A DNA stretch of 64,000 nucleotides. It comes from CAZCDS01 sp964497585. Its GTDB lineage: Bacteria > Desulfobacterota > Desulfomonilia > Desulfomonilales > Desulfomonilaceae. Location of the stretch: positions 6,459-70,458 of the forward strand of contig CAZCDS010000031.1 of NCBI GenBank assembly GCA_964497585.1, written 5' to 3'. The translations under genes were made by a program, and so were the position numbers. Position 1 is the first letter of the stretch. Each line of letters begins with the position of its first letter. Of the stretch, positions 25,938 to 35,907 are shown one piece after another. The notes beneath the pieces are model-generated. The model had not been told where the DNA came from, ran no database searches, and was given only the letters and a program-made list of their open reading frames with translations.

Positions 25938-28900
25938 ATGGACACCCCCCGAATACTTATTGTTGAAGACGAGACGCTCGTTGCCAAAGACATGAAAATG
26001 CGACTCGAACGAGCCGGTTGGCACGTGGTCGGCCTGGCCTCTTCGGGAGAGTCGGCACTGCGGCTCGCGCGAGAGACCGAGCCTGACCTGGTGCTGATGG
26101 ACATTGAGCTTGAAGGGTCGATGGACGGCGTTGAGACGGCAACAATGATTCGATCGGGATTGGAGGCCGATGTCGTCTATATCACGGCTCATACGGACCA
26201 CGAACTGGTCGAGCGGGCAAAGATAACGGAACCGTTGGCGTACTTGGCCAAACCGGTCTCTACCGATGAGTTGCGGCGCACCGTTGAGATAGCCCTGTAC
26301 AAACACCGTATGGAGAGAAAACTGCGTGAGAGTGAAGCTCGGTATCGCGCGGTGGTGGAGGATCAGACCGAGCTCATCTGTCGCTTCTTGCCCGGCGGAA
26401 CCCTTACCTTTGTCAACGGAGCCTATTGCAGGTATTTCCAAAGGGATGCAGAGCAACTGGCAGGGATTAGCGTGTTTGAGCTGATCGCGCCGGAGGACCG
26501 CAATGAGATCGCCGAACACCTCGCCTCTCTCGAGTGGGACAAGCAGGTAGCAACCTGCGAGCACAGAGTGATAGCTCCGGGAGGTGAAATTCGTTGGCAA
26601 CAACGGACCGATCGCGCCATTTTCGACGACAGAGAAGGAATAACGGAATTTCAGTGCGTCGGCCGCGACGTCACCGATCGAAAACGAGCGGAAGAGGAAC
26701 TCATTCGAGCCAAGGAGGATTGGGAACGGACCTTTGACTCGGCACCCGATCTCATCGCCATCATCGACACCCACTTTCGGATAGTACGAATCAACAGGTC
26801 CATGGCAGATAGACTCAACATTGCCCCGGAGGCAGCCGCGGGAATGACCTGTTACCAGGCAGTTCACGGGACCGACGCGCCACCTCCCTCCTGTCCTCAC
26901 GTCCAGATGATGCTGTACGGAATCGAGTACACCACGGAGGCTTATGAGCCCAAGATGGGAGGGACGTTTGTTGTCAGCGCTTCTCCCCTTCGTGACGCAG
27001 AGGGGAACATTGAAGGTTGTGTGCACGTTGCCCGGGACGTCACGGGCCAAAAGAAGATCGAAATGGAATTGGCCGACACCGTGCGCAATCTCCGGCGAGC
27101 AAACAGCGAGACATCCGCGCTCCTGAAGGGAGCCAGGGCAATCGCGGAGCATCGGGAGTTCGAGGCATCGGCCAGGGGTTTGTTCGAGGCATGTAGCAAG
27201 GTTATCGGGGCTCCCGCAGGGTACATAATTCTTCTGAGCGAAGACGGAGCGGGAGACGAGGTATTGCTGCTCGAATCAGGCGACCTCACCTGCAGCGTTG
27301 ACCCCGAATTGCCCATGCACATCCGCGGGCTTGGCGCACAGGTGTGTCACCGGCGCAAAGCCGTTTATGACAACGATTTCAGTAACAGTGAATGGACGAG
27401 GTTAATGCCCGAAGGCCACGTCGCGTTGAGCAATATGCTCTGCGCCCCCATGATCGTTCACGGCGAGGCGGTCGGGCTTCTGGGACTGGCCAATAAGCCG
27501 GGAGGCTTCGACGAAAATGACGCGCGGATGGCCCAGGCATTCGCGGAGTTTGGAGCTATCGGACTCCTCAACTGGCGCGCAATGAAGGCACTGGAGGAGA
27601 GCGAGGAAAAGTACCGGCTCCTCTTCTCAAAGGAAAAGGACGCCATTGTCGTCACGGAAGCTGAGACGCTAAAATTCGTCGATCTCAACGAAGCAGCGGA
27701 AAACCTCTGGGGGTACTCGAGACGGGAACTGTTCGACATGACCGCGCCGCAGGTCAGCGTGGAAGCGGAGAAAACCGCGGCCGCCTTGCGCCAAGCGGCC
27801 CAAACAGAGGCAGGACACTCCTTGACCAGCCGCCACCGACACAAGGATGGCACGGTATTTCCCGTGGAGATATCCTCCGCGCCCTTCGCCTGGAAGGGCG
27901 GCAGATTTGTTTGCTCCATCATCAAAGACATCACCGAGCGTCAACAGGCGCAACAGTTCCTTGTGAACACGGAGCGCCTCAAGGCGGTGGCAGACTTGGC
28001 AGCCGGGGTTGCGCACAATTTCAACAACCTCCTGCAGATCGTCATTAGCGGAACGCACGTGGCGCTCACCAACCTTGAACGCGGCCACTTGTCGGAAATG
28101 AAGTCCACTTTGGAAGAGGTTCTCGAGAGTTCCCGGTTCGGGGCCGATACGGTCAAGCGCCTCCAGGAATTCGCTCGTGCCGGGAACGAAACCCCCTTCC
28201 AAAAGGGCACGATCTTTGATCTGTCCCAAACGGTTGAACAGGCGCTGGAGATGAGCAAACCCTGGTGGAAAACCGGGCCTGAAAAGGAAGGCGCCACGAT
28301 CTCTCTCAATCGGAATCTCCAAAAAGGGTGTCTGGTGGAAGGCAAAGAAAACGAGCTTTTCGAAGTCGTGGTCAATCTCATCAAGAATGCTGCCGAAGCC
28401 CTGCCACGGGGCGGCGAAATAAAAGTCAGGACCGCTGTGGAAAAAGAAGGCGTGATTCTCCAGGTGCAGGACGACGGCCTGGGGGTTCCGGCACAGACCG
28501 TTGGTCGGATATTCGAGCCGTTCTTTACTACCAAGGGCGTGCAGGGCACTGGCATGGGGCTGGCGAGCAGCTACGGTATCGTTCGACGACATGGGGGTGA
28601 AATATTCGTGGAGAGTCGTGAGGGAGGGGGCTCCACCTTCACGGTGCGGCTTCCCCTTATGGAGAAACCACAGGAAGAAACGTTCGGCCGCCCCGATGGC
28701 CCGCTCCGCCAAATCCGCATACTTGTGGTCGACGACCAGCCGCCTGTGGTCAATATGCTCAAAGATGGGCTCGAGCTCTTCGGGCAAACGGTCCTCACCG
28801 CATATTCCGGGCAGGAAGCCATTGACCTGTTGAAGACCGAATCGGTCGATCTCATAATCTGCGACCTCGGCATGCCCGGTATGAACGGCTGGGAAGTGGG

Positions 28901-29111
28901 AAAGAAGGTTGCACAAATGTGCCTGGAAAATGGAGTCCCCAAACCGCTCTTCATGATGTTGACGGGATGGAGTCGTCAGGCCGACCAGTCAGAAAAGGTC
29001 TCCGAATCAGGCGTAGACGCCGTCCTGGAGAAACCGGTCGATGTCTCATCGCTCTTCAAGGCCATCGGTGAGTTGATGGATAAAGCGGAGGATCGCTCGG
29101 TCGACTCCTGA
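25938..29111 (+). CDS. Hybrid sensor histidine kinase, REC-PAS-PAS-GAF-PAS-HisKA-HATPase-REC
   Basis: The start at 25938 (MDTPRILIVEDETLVAK) follows GAGAGGAG; 1057 residues, no membrane helix, so cytoplasmic. Order: receiver domain 1-125 (phospho-acceptor Asp in LVLMDIELEG near 54), PAS about 130-255, PAS 260-375, GAF 405-555, PAS 555-670, HisKA with the phospho-His in GVAHNFNNLL near 693, HATPase with N-box NLIKNAAEALP and GLGVPAQT / GTGMGLASSYG, and a C-terminal receiver (Asp in LIICDLGMPG near 975; Lys in VLEKPVD). It would receive a phosphoryl input and integrate several cytoplasmic signals before passing phosphate to an unlinked partner. No response-regulator gene is adjacent. Confidence 0.95.
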   Translation: MDTPRILIVEDETLVAKDMKMRLERAGWHVVGLASSGESALRLARETEPDLVLMDIELEGSMDGVETATMIRSGLEADVVYITAHTDHELVERAKITEPLAYLAKPVSTDELRRTVEIALYKHRMERKLRESEARYRAVVEDQTELICRFLPGGTLTFVNGAYCRYFQRDAEQLAGISVFELIAPEDRNEIAEHLASLEWDKQVATCEHRVIAPGGEIRWQQRTDRAIFDDREGITEFQCVGRDVTDRKRAEEELIRAKEDWERTFDSAPDLIAIIDTHFRIVRINRSMADRLNIAPEAAAGMTCYQAVHGTDAPPPSCPHVQMMLYGIEYTTEAYEPKMGGTFVVSASPLRDAEGNIEGCVHVARDVTGQKKIEMELADTVRNLRRANSETSALLKGARAIAEHREFEASARGLFEACSKVIGAPAGYIILLSEDGAGDEVLLLESGDLTCSVDPELPMHIRGLGAQVCHRRKAVYDNDFSNSEWTRLMPEGHVALSNMLCAPMIVHGEAVGLLGLANKPGGFDENDARMAQAFAEFGAIGLLNWRAMKALEESEEKYRLLFSKEKDAIVVTEAETLKFVDLNEAAENLWGYSRRELFDMTAPQVSVEAEKTAAALRQAAQTEAGHSLTSRHRHKDGTVFPVEISSAPFAWKGGRFVCSIIKDITERQQAQQFLVNTERLKAVADLAAGVAHNFNNLLQIVISGTHVALTNLERGHLSEMKSTLEEVLESSRFGADTVKRLQEFARAGNETPFQKGTIFDLSQTVEQALEMSKPWWKTGPEKEGATISLNRNLQKGCLVEGKENELFEVVVNLIKNAAEALPRGGEIKVRTAVEKEGVILQVQDDGLGVPAQTVGRIFEPFFTTKGVQGTGMGLASSYGIVRRHGGEIFVESREGGGSTFTVRLPLMEKPQEETFGRPDGPLRQIRILVVDDQPPVVNMLKDGLELFGQTVLTAYSGQEAIDLLKTESVDLIICDLGMPGMNGWEVGKKVAQMCLENGVPKPLFMMLTGWSRQADQSEKVSESGVDAVLEKPVDVSSLFKAIGELMDKAEDRSVDS

Positions 29112-29512
29112 GCCACCGACTTGACCAGCCACTGGCATCATGTTGGGGGGCAGGGGGCCGGCGAGTGACGATCCGGCCATTCTTGAAGCGACAGCAATAT
29201 TCCGCCGTTCCGTTTGGACCCATCTCTCCTCGATGACACCTTCCCAGGCTCCTGACCGTCACAAATCAGAGCTTGGCCTCCTCACTGACTCCCCCCTGAA
29301 CTTGTATCAATTGATTTGACTTCGGCCGGAATGGTGCGCACTCTACGCAGAAGAGAGGATTATACGCGTTTTTCCGTGGCCCGGTCCGACGGTTGCGCGG
29401 GATGATGGTTCAATCTCATCAAGACGAAATGAGATCACGGTTGGGTGAAGTCATGAGAGCCCGTGATCAGGTCTCTCTTCCCTCTCTACTAGGTAGAAAG
29501 GAGAGGTTGATC
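29112..29512. other. Intergenic stretch, no gene seen
   Basis: Four hundred bases between the kinase and the Gly/Tyr-rich protein gene carry no supportable reading frame. The last 30 bases hold the ribosome site AAAGGAGAGG of the next gene. Confidence 0.5.
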
Positions 29513-29878
29513 ATGAGAACACAAAGATTGATGAAAGTCGGCTTTATCGCATTGGCCATATCCATAATATACGCAGGTACGGTTCTCTCTCAGCAGGGAT
29601 TCGATTCAACTTCCCAAACAACTCTTGTCCCTTCTTCCGACGCTGTTGTTCAGACGGAGCCTTCCGGTCCGTTCATGCCTGTCAGCGGAAAGGGATTCAG
29701 GTTCGGGGTGGGGATCTATCCAGGCTGGGGCTATGGCTATGGGCCATATTATGGCGGAGGATACCCGTACGATGACAGATATGGCCAATATGACCACGAC
29801 GGGTACTACAGGAAATGCTGGTGGACGGGATATCAGAAGATCTGCAAATGGTACCCGAGGGATGATTGGGACTTTTGA
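29513..29878 (+). CDS. Exported Gly/Tyr-rich small protein
   Basis: The ATG at 29513 follows AAAGGAGAGG. The 121-residue product has a Sec signal peptide (MKVGFIALAISIIYAGTVLS, cleavage near residue 27), a Ser/Thr-rich linker and then a Gly/Tyr-rich section YPGWGYGYGPYYGGGYPYDD before a C-terminal part with two Cys (YYRKCWWTGYQKICKWYP). Such proteins are usually surface or periplasmic; the two Cys could form a disulfide. Function unknown. It is followed by a strong hairpin. Confidence 0.75.
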   Translation: MRTQRLMKVGFIALAISIIYAGTVLSQQGFDSTSQTTLVPSSDAVVQTEPSGPFMPVSGKGFRFGVGIYPGWGYGYGPYYGGGYPYDDRYGQYDHDGYYRKCWWTGYQKICKWYPRDDWDF

Positions 29879-29935
29879 TACCAATATGTTTTCCGATGCA
29901 TGGGGTTCGGTTGCATCTTCCCACATGCCACGACC

Positions 29936-29987
29936 ATGAAATCCCCCCGTTGCGTCCTCTTGACAACTGAAAGTGGGGGGATTTCAT
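29936..29987. terminator. Bidirectional terminator-like hairpin
   Basis: ATGAAATCCCCCC (29936-29948) and GGGGGGATTTCAT (29975-29987) are a perfect 13-bp inverted repeat with a 26-base loop, between two convergent genes. The outer AT part of the stem gives a U-rich arm on each strand. Confidence 0.7.
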
Positions 29988-29988
29988 C

Positions 29989-30984
29989 TCAATGCCCGGG
30001 GGGAGTCGGAGAGTGCGTACTCTTGATGCGAAGGCGCTTTTGTATGAGAGCGACAAAGCTCAGCATGATCGGCAACTGAACGAGCGGGCCGGCCACCGCG
30101 TTTACGAGTGCGGCATTCGCGCCGAATGTGGTGAAAGCCAGTGCCAATGAAATAGCGTTGTTCTTGGGGGTTGTACTGAGAGTGAAGGCAATCGACTCCT
30201 CATAGCGAGATCGGAACATCTTTGCGCAGAGGCCGGAGAGAAGGAACAGAACCATCAGAAAGGCACCCACCGGAAAAGCGATCTTCAATACCGGCATCGG
30301 CCCTCGAAAAATCCTATCTTCGTAAAGCAGAGACATCGCGAACAGGAGGAGGAAGAGCCCGAGGTTAGAAAGGGGCTTTACCCGTTCTTTCACCTTGGAA
30401 AATGCCCTATGCCCCTTGCTGCGGATGATGATCCGCCGAGCCGCCAGCGCCGTCACCAGGGGGATCAGGATGATGAAGCAGAGGTGGCGGAATACGAGGA
30501 TGGCCGGGACTGATATCTCAGACCCGATGAGGCATTTTGTCCAAAGGGGAACGATTGAGATGCTGAGCACGAGACTGACCGCGGTAATCGTCACTGACAG
30601 GTTCACGTTACCCCCGAGCATACCGGTAAACGCGGGAACCATCCCGCCGCAGGGGATTGTGCCGTAGAGGATGAGGCCTGCATTGACGCGTGGCGCACTA
30701 CCCGCCTCGAAAAAGTGAAGCATTGCGAAAATGAGGAGAGGCGAAACGAGGAAATTCAAAACAAGGGCCGCCATCAACAGCCCCGGCTCAAGAGTGATCC
30801 TCTTGACCCCAGAGAAATCAACCTGCAACATCGCCGGGAAGAGCATCGCGAAAAGCGCTACAGGGATAAGTGCGTCGGCACCCGGCGGCTTGTAGATCTG
30901 CGCCAGGGACAATCCGGACACGATCCCCGACACTACCCAGACGGGCAGAGCAATCGTGATGTCCTTTGGCCACCCGGACGACAT
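29989..30984 (-). CDS. BASS-family transporter, ACR3/arsenite-permease-like
   Basis: The start at 30984 follows GGGAG; 331 residues and about ten hydrophobic helices. Segments such as PVALFAMLFPAMLQVDFSGV, LVLNFLVSPLLIFAML, GTIPCGGMVPAFTGMLGGNV and TTPKNNAISLALAFTTFG match the bile acid:sodium symporter (SBF) superfamily, especially the ACR3-type arsenite exporters where the fourth helix holds a conserved Cys (here in IPCGGM). It could export arsenite, but no arsR, arsC or arsM is adjacent, so the substrate is open. Confidence 0.8.
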   Translation of the reverse strand: MSSGWPKDITIALPVWVVSGIVSGLSLAQIYKPPGADALIPVALFAMLFPAMLQVDFSGVKRITLEPGLLMAALVLNFLVSPLLIFAMLHFFEAGSAPRVNAGLILYGTIPCGGMVPAFTGMLGGNVNLSVTITAVSLVLSISIVPLWTKCLIGSEISVPAILVFRHLCFIILIPLVTALAARRIIIRSKGHRAFSKVKERVKPLSNLGLFLLLFAMSLLYEDRIFRGPMPVLKIAFPVGAFLMVLFLLSGLCAKMFRSRYEESIAFTLSTTPKNNAISLALAFTTFGANAALVNAVAGPLVQLPIMLSFVALIQKRLRIKSTHSPTPPGH

Positions 30985-31188
30985 CATTGTCTCCCTTCGT
31001 ACGAGGTTGCTTTCGGAAGCGTACGTTTCTGCGGGAACAGTACCTCCGGGGCTCCCTTTGCGTCCCAACCTTCACCACGTGCGCTGACAAGATAGGGGCG
31101 AAGCATGCCTGCTACGCCCGAACGATACGTGGATCAACACGCCCGGCATTTCCGCAACGGCCGTTTGACATCATCGCCTTATGGAACA

Positions 31189-31623
31189 TCAACGCGCCAA
31201 CAGCTCGTCCAGTATGCCGGCTGCATCTTTCATGAGGGCCGGACATCGTTTTTGCACAAGTCCTTCCGCTCTGATCTTTTTCATTCCCTCCTCGGTACTC
31301 ATGTCAACGCCCAGCAATTCCTTGCACTCTGTTGTCCCGTGCCGACGCTCAAAACGCCTGAAGAATTCCCGTACAGAGACGTCTGACGCGGTGCGGGCCT
31401 CGGTCTCCTCGTGATTGTCCGTTGCCAGGCCCAGGAGGAGGACCGCGGCGGTTACCGCGCCGCATGTGCGGGCCAGATGTCCCATGCCTCCCCCAAGCGG
31501 CCGCCCGAGGGCGCCGGCCATCGCAGAATCCAACCCGTATCGCTCCCCGAACAGCGTGAGCAGCGCCTGAGAGCAGTTCAATCCATTGGCAAAGAGTTCC
31601 AGGGCCCTTTCAGGATTGTTCAT
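31189..31623 (-). CDS. C_GCAxxG_C_C family redox protein
   Basis: The start at 31623 (MNNPERALELFANGLNCSQA) follows GGAGG; 144 residues. It carries the family's conserved cysteine pattern: Cys in LNCSQALL, the CGAVTAAVL variant of GCAxxG, and two late cysteines in TECKELLG and KRCPALM. These small proteins occur in anaerobes, often near redox or transport genes, and are thought to bind a metal or Fe-S centre; none has a settled function. It is divergent from a LysR regulator with 123 bp between the starts, so it is the probable target. Confidence 0.85.
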   Translation of the reverse strand: MNNPERALELFANGLNCSQALLTLFGERYGLDSAMAGALGRPLGGGMGHLARTCGAVTAAVLLLGLATDNHEETEARTASDVSVREFFRRFERRHGTTECKELLGVDMSTEEGMKKIRAEGLVQKRCPALMKDAAGILDELLAR

Positions 31624-31746
31624 GACCAAGCCTCCGTTTCTTGACATCCGTTAGCTATCTGCTAATTAGATTACTGTTGCTTAGATATCGAATCCAGCGA
31701 TTTATTCCGATGGGATCGATCGAAAATCGTGATCAGGGGAGGACTC

Positions 31747-32643
31747 ATGGAGATCCGGAATCTCAAGACCTTTCTGACGGTCGCCAGACTGCGGAGTTTC
31801 AACAAGGCTGCAGATCGTCTCAACTATGCCCAGTCGAGCATCTCCGCGCAGATACAGGTCCTCGAGGAAGAACTCGGCGTACGACTCTTCGATCGGCTGG
31901 GGAGGCGCATCGCGCTCACCGAGGCAGGGGAGCGTCTCATCGGGTATTCCGAGAAGATCATCGACCTGGCCGATGAAGCGCGGGCCGAAGCCGGGGGTGA
32001 CGGAGAGCCTGAAGGCTCGCTTACCATAAGGATTCCGGAGTCTCTGGGGATTCACCGTCTGCCGCCGGTCGTCAGGGAGTTCTCCAGGCGGTGCCCGAAG
32101 GTGCGGCTGAACCTGACGACATGTGCACACGAAGGCCTCCGAAAGGACCTCCGAACGGGGGTAATCGACTTTGCGTTTCTCCTTACGGAATCGATCAAGG
32201 CCGCGGAGATTGAGGTGGAGGTCCTGGGGTTCGAGTTGATCGTCCCTGTCGCCTCGCCTGACCATCGCCTGGCCAAGAAGAAAGTCGTGGTTGCACGGGA
32301 TCTCCAAGGGGAACCGGTACTGCTCTCACGGGTCGATTGCAGCTATCGACGAACCTTTGAACGGACGCTGGAGGATCAGGGCGTTTCACCCGGGACCACT
32401 CTCATCTTCCACAGCGTTGAGACGCTCAAGCGATGCGTCATGGAGGGCGTTGGCGTCACCATCCTGCCGGAGGTGTCAGTAGCTCGGGAGATCGAAAAAG
32501 GTGAGCTTGCCCGTTTGGCATGGGAAGAAGGCGCCTTTGAAGTCGCGCTCCTCATGATCCGGTCTCGGGCGAGATGGATTTCTCCCACGCTCAGCGCCTT
32601 TCTGGATACAACGAGGGAAGTCCTGCAAGAGAAGCTGGACTGA
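31747..32643 (+). CDS. LysR-family transcriptional regulator
   Basis: The start at 31747 (MEIRNLKTFLTVARLRSFNK) follows GGGAGG; 298 residues. Residues 1-60 are the LysR HTH (AADRLNYAQSSISAQIQVLE, LGVRLFDRLGRRIALTEAGE). Residues 90-290 form the periplasmic-binding-protein-like effector domain. Such regulators usually sit divergent to their target and bind the shared intergenic region, here with the C_GCAxxG gene. The effector cannot be read from the sequence. Confidence 0.93.
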   Translation: MEIRNLKTFLTVARLRSFNKAADRLNYAQSSISAQIQVLEEELGVRLFDRLGRRIALTEAGERLIGYSEKIIDLADEARAEAGGDGEPEGSLTIRIPESLGIHRLPPVVREFSRRCPKVRLNLTTCAHEGLRKDLRTGVIDFAFLLTESIKAAEIEVEVLGFELIVPVASPDHRLAKKKVVVARDLQGEPVLLSRVDCSYRRTFERTLEDQGVSPGTTLIFHSVETLKRCVMEGVGVTILPEVSVAREIEKGELARLAWEEGAFEVALLMIRSRARWISPTLSAFLDTTREVLQEKLD

Positions 32644-32742
32644 AGCCTCTCAACCTGGATTGGAACGACGAGTATCGGCGACCCGGCCACGAAATGCCGT
32701 TGCGTATATTCCCGCAACTCGCCGCCGCATCAAGACGGTCAT

Positions 32743-33402
32743 TCAAGGCTTCTTTACGAATCCGACCGAAAAGGCCAGGAGGAACTGAGCCGCGTAGTAG
32801 AGCGGCAATCCGATGAGCCTATTAGTGAAACTCTGCATCACGAATCGCTGATGCGCCACGAAGATATCGGAAACGTAGAACATCACCGCGCCCACGAGTA
32901 TGAACCACGCGCCGATTCTGCGCACCTCCGGATTCCGGAAAGCGGCCCACGCGGCCGCCACCATCACGGAGATCACCCCAACGTATAGAGTAACCGGTAC
33001 GATCATGTTGCCGAGGTGCGGCAGACGCCACCAGAAGATGTACGCGCTGACGGCGATGATGAGGACGTACGCCCAGTTGATCCAATCGGAACGACGGGCA
33101 AGGGTAGCGAATGCCACGATATAGAAGATGTGACCCAGGAGAAAAGCCACGAGACCCGCTTTGAAAGTGTTCTGTCCAGGGATCGCAAGGCACACGTCCC
33201 CCACGAGACCGAGCACGAGGCCCACGAGCACGTATCGGAAGTATCGCGGGATCACCCTGGGCTGCAGGAGAGCCGTGATGACGAAGAACAGTGAGAGCGG
33301 CGTTTTGAACCCGAGTATAATCCGGGGATCACCCGCGTTCTCAGCCCACAAAAGGCCAACCAGAAGCCCAAGAGCCACAGCGATCAGAACGTACATCGTC
33401 AT
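32743..33402 (-). CDS. YhhN/TMEM86-family membrane protein (lysoplasmalogenase-like)
   Basis: The start at 33402 (MTMYVLIAVALGLLVGLLWA) follows AGGAGG; 219 residues with about eight hydrophobic helices. Characteristic segments are FKTPLSLFFVITALLQ, VGLVLGLVGDVCLAIPG with its conserved Asp, and FLLGHIFYIVAFA; the C-terminal half has GAVMFYVSDIFVAHQRFV with another conserved Ser-Asp. Members of this family hydrolyse the vinyl-ether bond of lysoplasmalogens, lipids common in strict anaerobes, and the conserved acidic residues are likely catalytic. Confidence 0.85.
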   Translation of the reverse strand: MTMYVLIAVALGLLVGLLWAENAGDPRIILGFKTPLSLFFVITALLQPRVIPRYFRYVLVGLVLGLVGDVCLAIPGQNTFKAGLVAFLLGHIFYIVAFATLARRSDWINWAYVLIIAVSAYIFWWRLPHLGNMIVPVTLYVGVISVMVAAAWAAFRNPEVRRIGAWFILVGAVMFYVSDIFVAHQRFVMQSFTNRLIGLPLYYAAQFLLAFSVGFVKKP

Positions 33403-33554
33403 GCGACCTCCTTGTACCGGGTTGCGCGTAAAGGAATAGCACACGCGAGGTGACGGACGGATATGAGTGTCAGTGTAACACAAATGTTACGCGGGCACGC
33501 GGGACACCCGGATATGAAGCGTTCCGAGACATGAAGAGAAACTGATAAAACGAG

Positions 33555-33848
33555 CTACGAGGGGATCGACCCGATGATTCGACCGGTATTGGCCTCTTTG
33601 AACAGAAAGCTCGGCGCTGGATGTCCTTTCCAGTCCGGCGCGAAGTCTTCAAGGCTCTCCGGATGGGATATCTTGACCTTGTTCCACCAGGGGAAGACCC
33701 GGCGAGCTTCCTGTTCCTTTTCGGGGGTCCATTCGTCGCACCAGATCAGCAACCCTTCCGGACCTCTGAAGACGTGTCCTAGGCCGGGCTGTTCTTCCTG
33801 TTTCGGCTGCATGAGAGATGGTCTCCATCGCGAAATGGCGCAGTTCAT
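33555..33848 (-). CDS. Hypothetical protein, about 97 aa, downstream of AOR
   Basis: An open frame 22 bp after the AOR stop on the same strand reads MNCAISRWRPSLMQPKQEEQ and then a Trp-rich part (LLIWCDEWTPEKEQEARRVF, FPWWNKVKI). The start is uncertain; an ATG at 33812 has a weak GGAG. Co-transcription with the AOR gene is likely by spacing. No family recognised. Confidence 0.5.
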   Translation of the reverse strand: MNCAISRWRPSLMQPKQEEQPGLGHVFRGPEGLLIWCDEWTPEKEQEARRVFPWWNKVKISHPESLEDFAPDWKGHPAPSFLFKEANTGRIIGSIPS

Positions 33849-33870
33849 CGAGAGAACACGCGGCTTACCG

Positions 33871-35907
33871 TTATTCCCCTGCCTGATGAGCGTGGGTTTC
33901 CCGCTCTGGATAGAGTTCTTGGAGGACCTCTTCCAGTGCCAGTTCCTGGAGCCTTTCTCGTTCAGGCCTTCCCGTGTCAACGTCCCATCCGGCCATTTTG
34001 TAGTAGGCCTGAGCCATTGCATTGAGATCGAGAGACTTGCCCTTGAGCGGTCCGTACGTCATGGGAGGATCACCGAAGAGCCTTGCATGAGGCATGCAAT
34101 CGCGAATCGGGTTGATACCCTCTCTGACGTTGAACGCGTGCCTGAGGAGTCGTATGCGTTCACCCACAGCCAAATAGTCGTCGTACGAATAGTTCCAGCC
34201 GGTTGCTGCATTTATCCAGTCTCCCAGGGGCAGCGGTCCTCCCACGTGGGTGCCGAAAAGGCAGGCGCCCACGCAATCGACGAGCATTTTGTAGTCCGCG
34301 CCGACGTTGATTCGATAGGCGTGCTTCGCATGCTCGTTGATCATGTCCTCTTTGCGCGGCTTCCCGCGCGCCCTGGAGTATTTCTTTTTCAGGTGCTGCA
34401 TCTCCAGATACTGGTTGCAGGACGTAGTATGGCGACCGGGTGTGGATTCCAGGTAATAGGTGAACGCCCAGCCGGTGTCGAACATGGGATGATGCATGGG
34501 AGGTTCGATACCACCGCAATGGACCGCATATTTCTCCGCTCCCTTGCCGATCCTTTCCGCGGCCACCTTCACCCCGTCAGCAAGCACGTCGCCGAGGCCC
34601 TCACGTTCTATGATCATTCTCGTCAGTTCTACGATCGCGTCGGAATTGCCCCAGGTCAGTTCCAGCCCGCTGGTGTCTTCCTTCGAGAGGATCCCATTCT
34701 CGTAACATTCGACCGCGAACGCGACGATACTCCCGCAGGAGATTGAGTCTACACCCCCGCGGTTGACCAGATCGTTGATCTTGAAGATGGAATGAAGATC
34801 GTCGTTCAGGAGCATCGCTCCGAACGCGCAGATTGTTTCATACTCGGGTTTGTGCATTCGCTCGATCTTGTACGGGCCGTCCGTGACCGACACGTGCCCC
34901 CCGCATCGCACGGGACAGGAGTAGCACCCGTACTTCTTCGTTTCATACGCGATCACCGGCCCCATGCCGAGCTTTCGGTAGAGCTTGGACGGATAATCGG
35001 GCCGGACCGCGCCCCCCCAGTTCCTGATGGGACTGTCGCCGCTTTCCGCACACATGGCGGTCAGGCCGGGAGTCCCGTAACCCCGGAGCAACATCCGCCA
35101 GGTCGTCGACAACTGGGGTATATGTATCCGGGCAAGAATCTTGCCAAGCAGCGCAGTCATCCAGTCGTTGAAGAGCCCGGGGACAAAGGAAGGGTCCTTG
35201 ATCTTCGATCTGAATCGATCGCTCAGTTCCCTGATCCGGGCTTTGTCCGCCACCGTGACCTTTTTCTTGCCGGCCACCACCACTGCTTTGAGCTTCTTCG
35301 AGCCCATCACCGCTCCCATACCGCTGCGGCCTGCCATTCGACCGCGGTCCGTGGAAATACACGCCACATAGCTGCACCCTTCACCCACGGGTCCGATACA
35401 TGCCACCTGGGCGGCGTTTCCGTAACGAGCTTTCAGCTCATCCTCCGTTTCAACGGTGTCCTTGCCCCACAGGTCGGACGCGTCCCGGATTTCAGACGAT
35501 TTGTCATCCATGTACAGATAGACGGGACCCGCTGATATGCCCCGGAAGAAGAGCGCGTCCACACCGCACCGCTTGAGGATCGGTGAAAAGTATCCCCCGC
35601 AGTTGGCGTCGCCCCAACCGCCCGAAGCAGGGGACTTGGCTACCACGGTGAAACGCCCGGTAAAGAGCGAACCCGTGTCCGTCAGCAGCCCAGTGGTAAA
35701 GCCCAGTATGTTGTCCGGTCCCAGCGGATCTACTCCCGGTTTCATGCGCTCCCAAAGCACCTTCGCGCCGATGCCCACGCCGCTGAGATAGCTCCTGTAG
35801 ACATCCTCACCGAGATCCTCGAATTCGATCTCTCTCGTACTCAAGTCCACGAAGCAGATCCTGCCGCAGAACCCTCGTGCATTGGAGCTTTGCTTCCGAT
35901 CCGGCAT
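33871..35907 (-). CDS. Aldehyde:ferredoxin oxidoreductase family protein (tungstopterin enzyme)
   Basis: The start at 35907 (MPDRKQSSNARGFCGRICFV) follows AAAGGGAG; 678 residues, near the usual AOR size. The N-terminal domain contains GRFTVVAKSPASGGWGDANC and GRMAGRSGMGAVMGSKKLKA, the family's pterin-binding signatures. The [4Fe-4S] ligands are CYSCPVRCGG near residue 326 and a later Cys in DCVGACLFG near 547. The enzyme oxidises aldehydes to acids with ferredoxin, or runs in reverse on carboxylic acids, in the cytoplasm. A divergent sigma-54 activator suggests inducible expression. The exact substrate cannot be read; members of this branch include benzoyl-CoA-reductase BamB-like enzymes, which this does not specifically resemble. 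Confidence 0.92.
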   Translation of the reverse strand: MPDRKQSSNARGFCGRICFVDLSTREIEFEDLGEDVYRSYLSGVGIGAKVLWERMKPGVDPLGPDNILGFTTGLLTDTGSLFTGRFTVVAKSPASGGWGDANCGGYFSPILKRCGVDALFFRGISAGPVYLYMDDKSSEIRDASDLWGKDTVETEDELKARYGNAAQVACIGPVGEGCSYVACISTDRGRMAGRSGMGAVMGSKKLKAVVVAGKKKVTVADKARIRELSDRFRSKIKDPSFVPGLFNDWMTALLGKILARIHIPQLSTTWRMLLRGYGTPGLTAMCAESGDSPIRNWGGAVRPDYPSKLYRKLGMGPVIAYETKKYGCYSCPVRCGGHVSVTDGPYKIERMHKPEYETICAFGAMLLNDDLHSIFKINDLVNRGGVDSISCGSIVAFAVECYENGILSKEDTSGLELTWGNSDAIVELTRMIIEREGLGDVLADGVKVAAERIGKGAEKYAVHCGGIEPPMHHPMFDTGWAFTYYLESTPGRHTTSCNQYLEMQHLKKKYSRARGKPRKEDMINEHAKHAYRINVGADYKMLVDCVGACLFGTHVGGPLPLGDWINAATGWNYSYDDYLAVGERIRLLRHAFNVREGINPIRDCMPHARLFGDPPMTYGPLKGKSLDLNAMAQAYYKMAGWDVDTGRPERERLQELALEEVLQELYPERETHAHQAGE